From assembly GCF_016863015.1 (NCBI RefSeq), contig NZ_BOOB01000060.1, positions 1 to 51,819 on the forward strand: a DNA stretch of 51,819 nucleotides, written 5' to 3'. Origin of the DNA: Microbispora amethystogenes. GTDB taxonomy: Bacteria > Actinomycetota > Actinomycetes > Streptosporangiales > Streptosporangiaceae. Made by a program: the position numbers and the translations under genes. Under the pieces are notes generated by a model. That model saw nothing but the letters and a program-made list of their open reading frames with translations, did not search any database and had not been told where the DNA came from. Below are positions 51,146 to 51,819 of the stretch, in pieces (position 1 is the stretch's first letter; each line of letters starts with the position of its first letter).

Positions 51146-51819
51146 ATGGATCTGTTCGACCATGATCCAGCGCGCTGCCCTGATTCGAACAATACCGGCG
51201 ATGGTGACTGGTGGGATCAGCTCATCGCCCGCTCGCCCCTTTGGTCTTCCGACGGCGCGCTTGCCCGCGACTATGTGCCGATCGTCGAGCCCGGGCCGCG
51301 AAAGCATCCGAGCCGGTCCGGCTACTCGGCGTACTCGACAAAATCGACGGACTCGACGGACTCGACGGACTCGCCCGACTCTGCCTGTCCATCCGATACT
51401 CGGCTCGGCCAGGCCCCTGCTGCTGAATACGCCGGTGATGAGACCGCGAGTGGTGTCTCTTCTGACCGCGTTTCTCCAGGTCTGGTTTCTCCAGATAGCT
51501 TTTCTCCAGACCTCGTTTCTCCTGAGGGCGTCTCTTCTGACAGCGCCGGAGGCGCCGACAGCGGCACTCCTGCCGGCGCTCCAAAAGATGCGCCCAGCGA
51601 CATTCCCGGCGAGGTTCCCAATGGTGCGTCCGACAATGCCACCGGCGCTGGCCGAGGCGATGCGGGCCGGAACAATGCGGGCCATCGGCACGCGGGCCGG
51701 CATCGGGATGCCGGTGCCGACCAGAGCGACACGGTTCGTGACCACGACACGGTTCGTGACCACGACACGGTTCGTGACCACGACACGGTTCGTGACCACG
51801 ACACGGTTCGTGACCACGA
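51146..51819 (+). CDS. Unrecognised acidic repeat-rich protein, 3' partial
   Basis: An open frame of 224 codons from an ATG with GAGGAGG 6 bases upstream, running off the right edge without a stop. The first 55 residues look ordinary (MDLFDHDPARCPDSN, DWWDQLIARSPLWSSDGALARDYVPIVEPG). The remainder is low complexity with three different in-frame repeats: a Ser-Thr-Asp tripeptide (9-bp unit), a pentapeptide Val-Ser-Pro-Asp-X (15-bp unit), and the hexapeptide DTVRDH (18-bp unit) still repeating at the window end. No signal peptide or membrane segment is visible. Base composition is less GC-rich than neighbours. I do not recognise a family. An antisense frame also stays open but crosses the terminator and lacks a ribosome site. 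Confidence 0.65.
   Translation, partial: MDLFDHDPARCPDSNNTGDGDWWDQLIARSPLWSSDGALARDYVPIVEPGPRKHPSRSGYSAYSTKSTDSTDSTDSPDSACPSDTRLGQAPAAEYAGDETASGVSSDRVSPGLVSPDSFSPDLVSPEGVSSDSAGGADSGTPAGAPKDAPSDIPGEVPNGASDNATGAGRGDAGRNNAGHRHAGRHRDAGADQSDTVRDHDTVRDHDTVRDHDTVRDHDTVRDH
51344..51370. repeat. 9-bp tandem repeat
   Basis: TCGACGGAC three times in a row with a degenerate fourth unit, encoding Ser-Thr-Asp repeats inside the unrecognised gene. Confidence 0.9.
51455..51544. repeat. 15-bp degenerate tandem repeat
   Basis: Six 15-base units of the form GTTTCTCCAGATAGC encode V/F-S-P/S-D/E/G-X pentapeptides; the DNA varies more than the encoded pattern at Ser and Pro/Ser, and Asp/Glu recurs in five units. 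Confidence 0.8.
51728..51819. repeat. 18-bp perfect tandem repeat running off the window
   Basis: GACACGGTTCGTGACCAC occurs five times without a mismatch (51728-51817), and a sixth unit begins at the edge. It encodes DTVRDH in the plus frame. Each junction forms the inverted repeat TCGTG-AC-CACGA, and each unit boundary also gives CACGA-N6-TCGTG, so single strands can fold into serial hairpins. Confidence 0.95.

Noticed and set aside
50900..51817. A long minus-strand frame opposite the repeat-rich gene
   Set aside because: It crosses the predicted terminator, has no ribosome site in view, and its repeats are just the complement of the plus-strand units; the plus frame has a strong ribosome site.
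51728..51819. CRISPR-like array
   Set aside because: The 18-base units are contiguous with no spacers and stay in a coding frame.

Overview
The window is very GC-rich, uses GTG starts freely (plus one TTG), and is packed with genes coupled by 4-base ATGA/GTGA overlaps. Its gene content includes a CGNR/ABATE-type protein, a CU044_5270-type membrane protein beside a sigma factor, an actinobacterial PanD and an IclR regulator. This points to a filamentous actinomycete, plausibly of the Streptosporangiales (inference). No IS element, tRNA, rRNA or CRISPR was found. No gene-free stretch exceeds 300 bases; the longest are about 286 (24582-24867), 250 (50896-51145), 233 (32688-32920) and 227 (29611-29837), and each is described below.

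Region 1 (1 to about 20.0 kb) is the edge of a secondary-metabolite cluster. An NRPS gene enters from the left and ends in a carrier domain. It meets a tight minus-strand operon running from 15383 down to 647: a fused aminodeoxychorismate (ADC) synthase, an HpaB-type FADH2-dependent aromatic hydroxylase, a two-gene ABC exporter, a group A flavin hydroxylase, a methyltransferase, a putative lipoprotein, and a four-gene acyl-transfer set. That set is a ThDP E1-alpha, a free carrier protein, an E1-beta/lipoyl/E2 fusion and a KAS III-like enzyme with an altered active site. Divergently transcribed are an AceTr-type permease, a Tat-exported bicovalent-flavin BBE-like oxidase, a DHA2 MFS exporter and an ABATE-domain protein. 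The E1/E2/carrier set resembles the NapB/NapD and QncN/QncL systems, which move a two-carbon unit from a ketose onto a carrier protein in tetrahydroisoquinoline antibiotics. The secreted flavin oxidase recalls NapU. The ADC synthase adds a chorismate-derived aromatic amine to that picture. The best reading is an NRPS-derived, amino-aromatic, possibly tetrahydroisoquinoline-like compound with extracellular oxidative maturation; this is inference.

Region 2 (20.1-32.7 kb) is mostly secreted carbohydrate metabolism: an MBL-fold hydrolase, a GH3 glycosidase with three discoidin-like domains, a 1580-residue exoenzyme joining a sugar dehydrogenase, PKD, CBM6, ricin-type, ThuA and DUF1080 domains, a DUF2071 protein, an SGNH esterase and an orphan E1-alpha dehydrogenase gene.

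Region 3 (32.8-48.4 kb) is a near-complete choline to glycine catabolic island. It holds a Rieske ferredoxin and Rieske oxygenase (glycine betaine demethylation), an FdhF/YdeP-type molybdoenzyme, an IclR regulator, choline dehydrogenase, betaine aldehyde dehydrogenase, a dimethylglycine dehydrogenase and heterotetrameric sarcosine oxidase (soxBDAG). Only an electron-transfer reductase for the Rieske pair and a choline/betaine transporter are not seen.

Region 4 (48.4-51.8 kb) has panD, an ECF-type sigma factor with a CU044_5270-type membrane partner, a terminator, a possible 12-codon leader peptide and the start of an unrecognised repeat-rich acidic protein that runs off the right edge inside an 18-bp tandem repeat.
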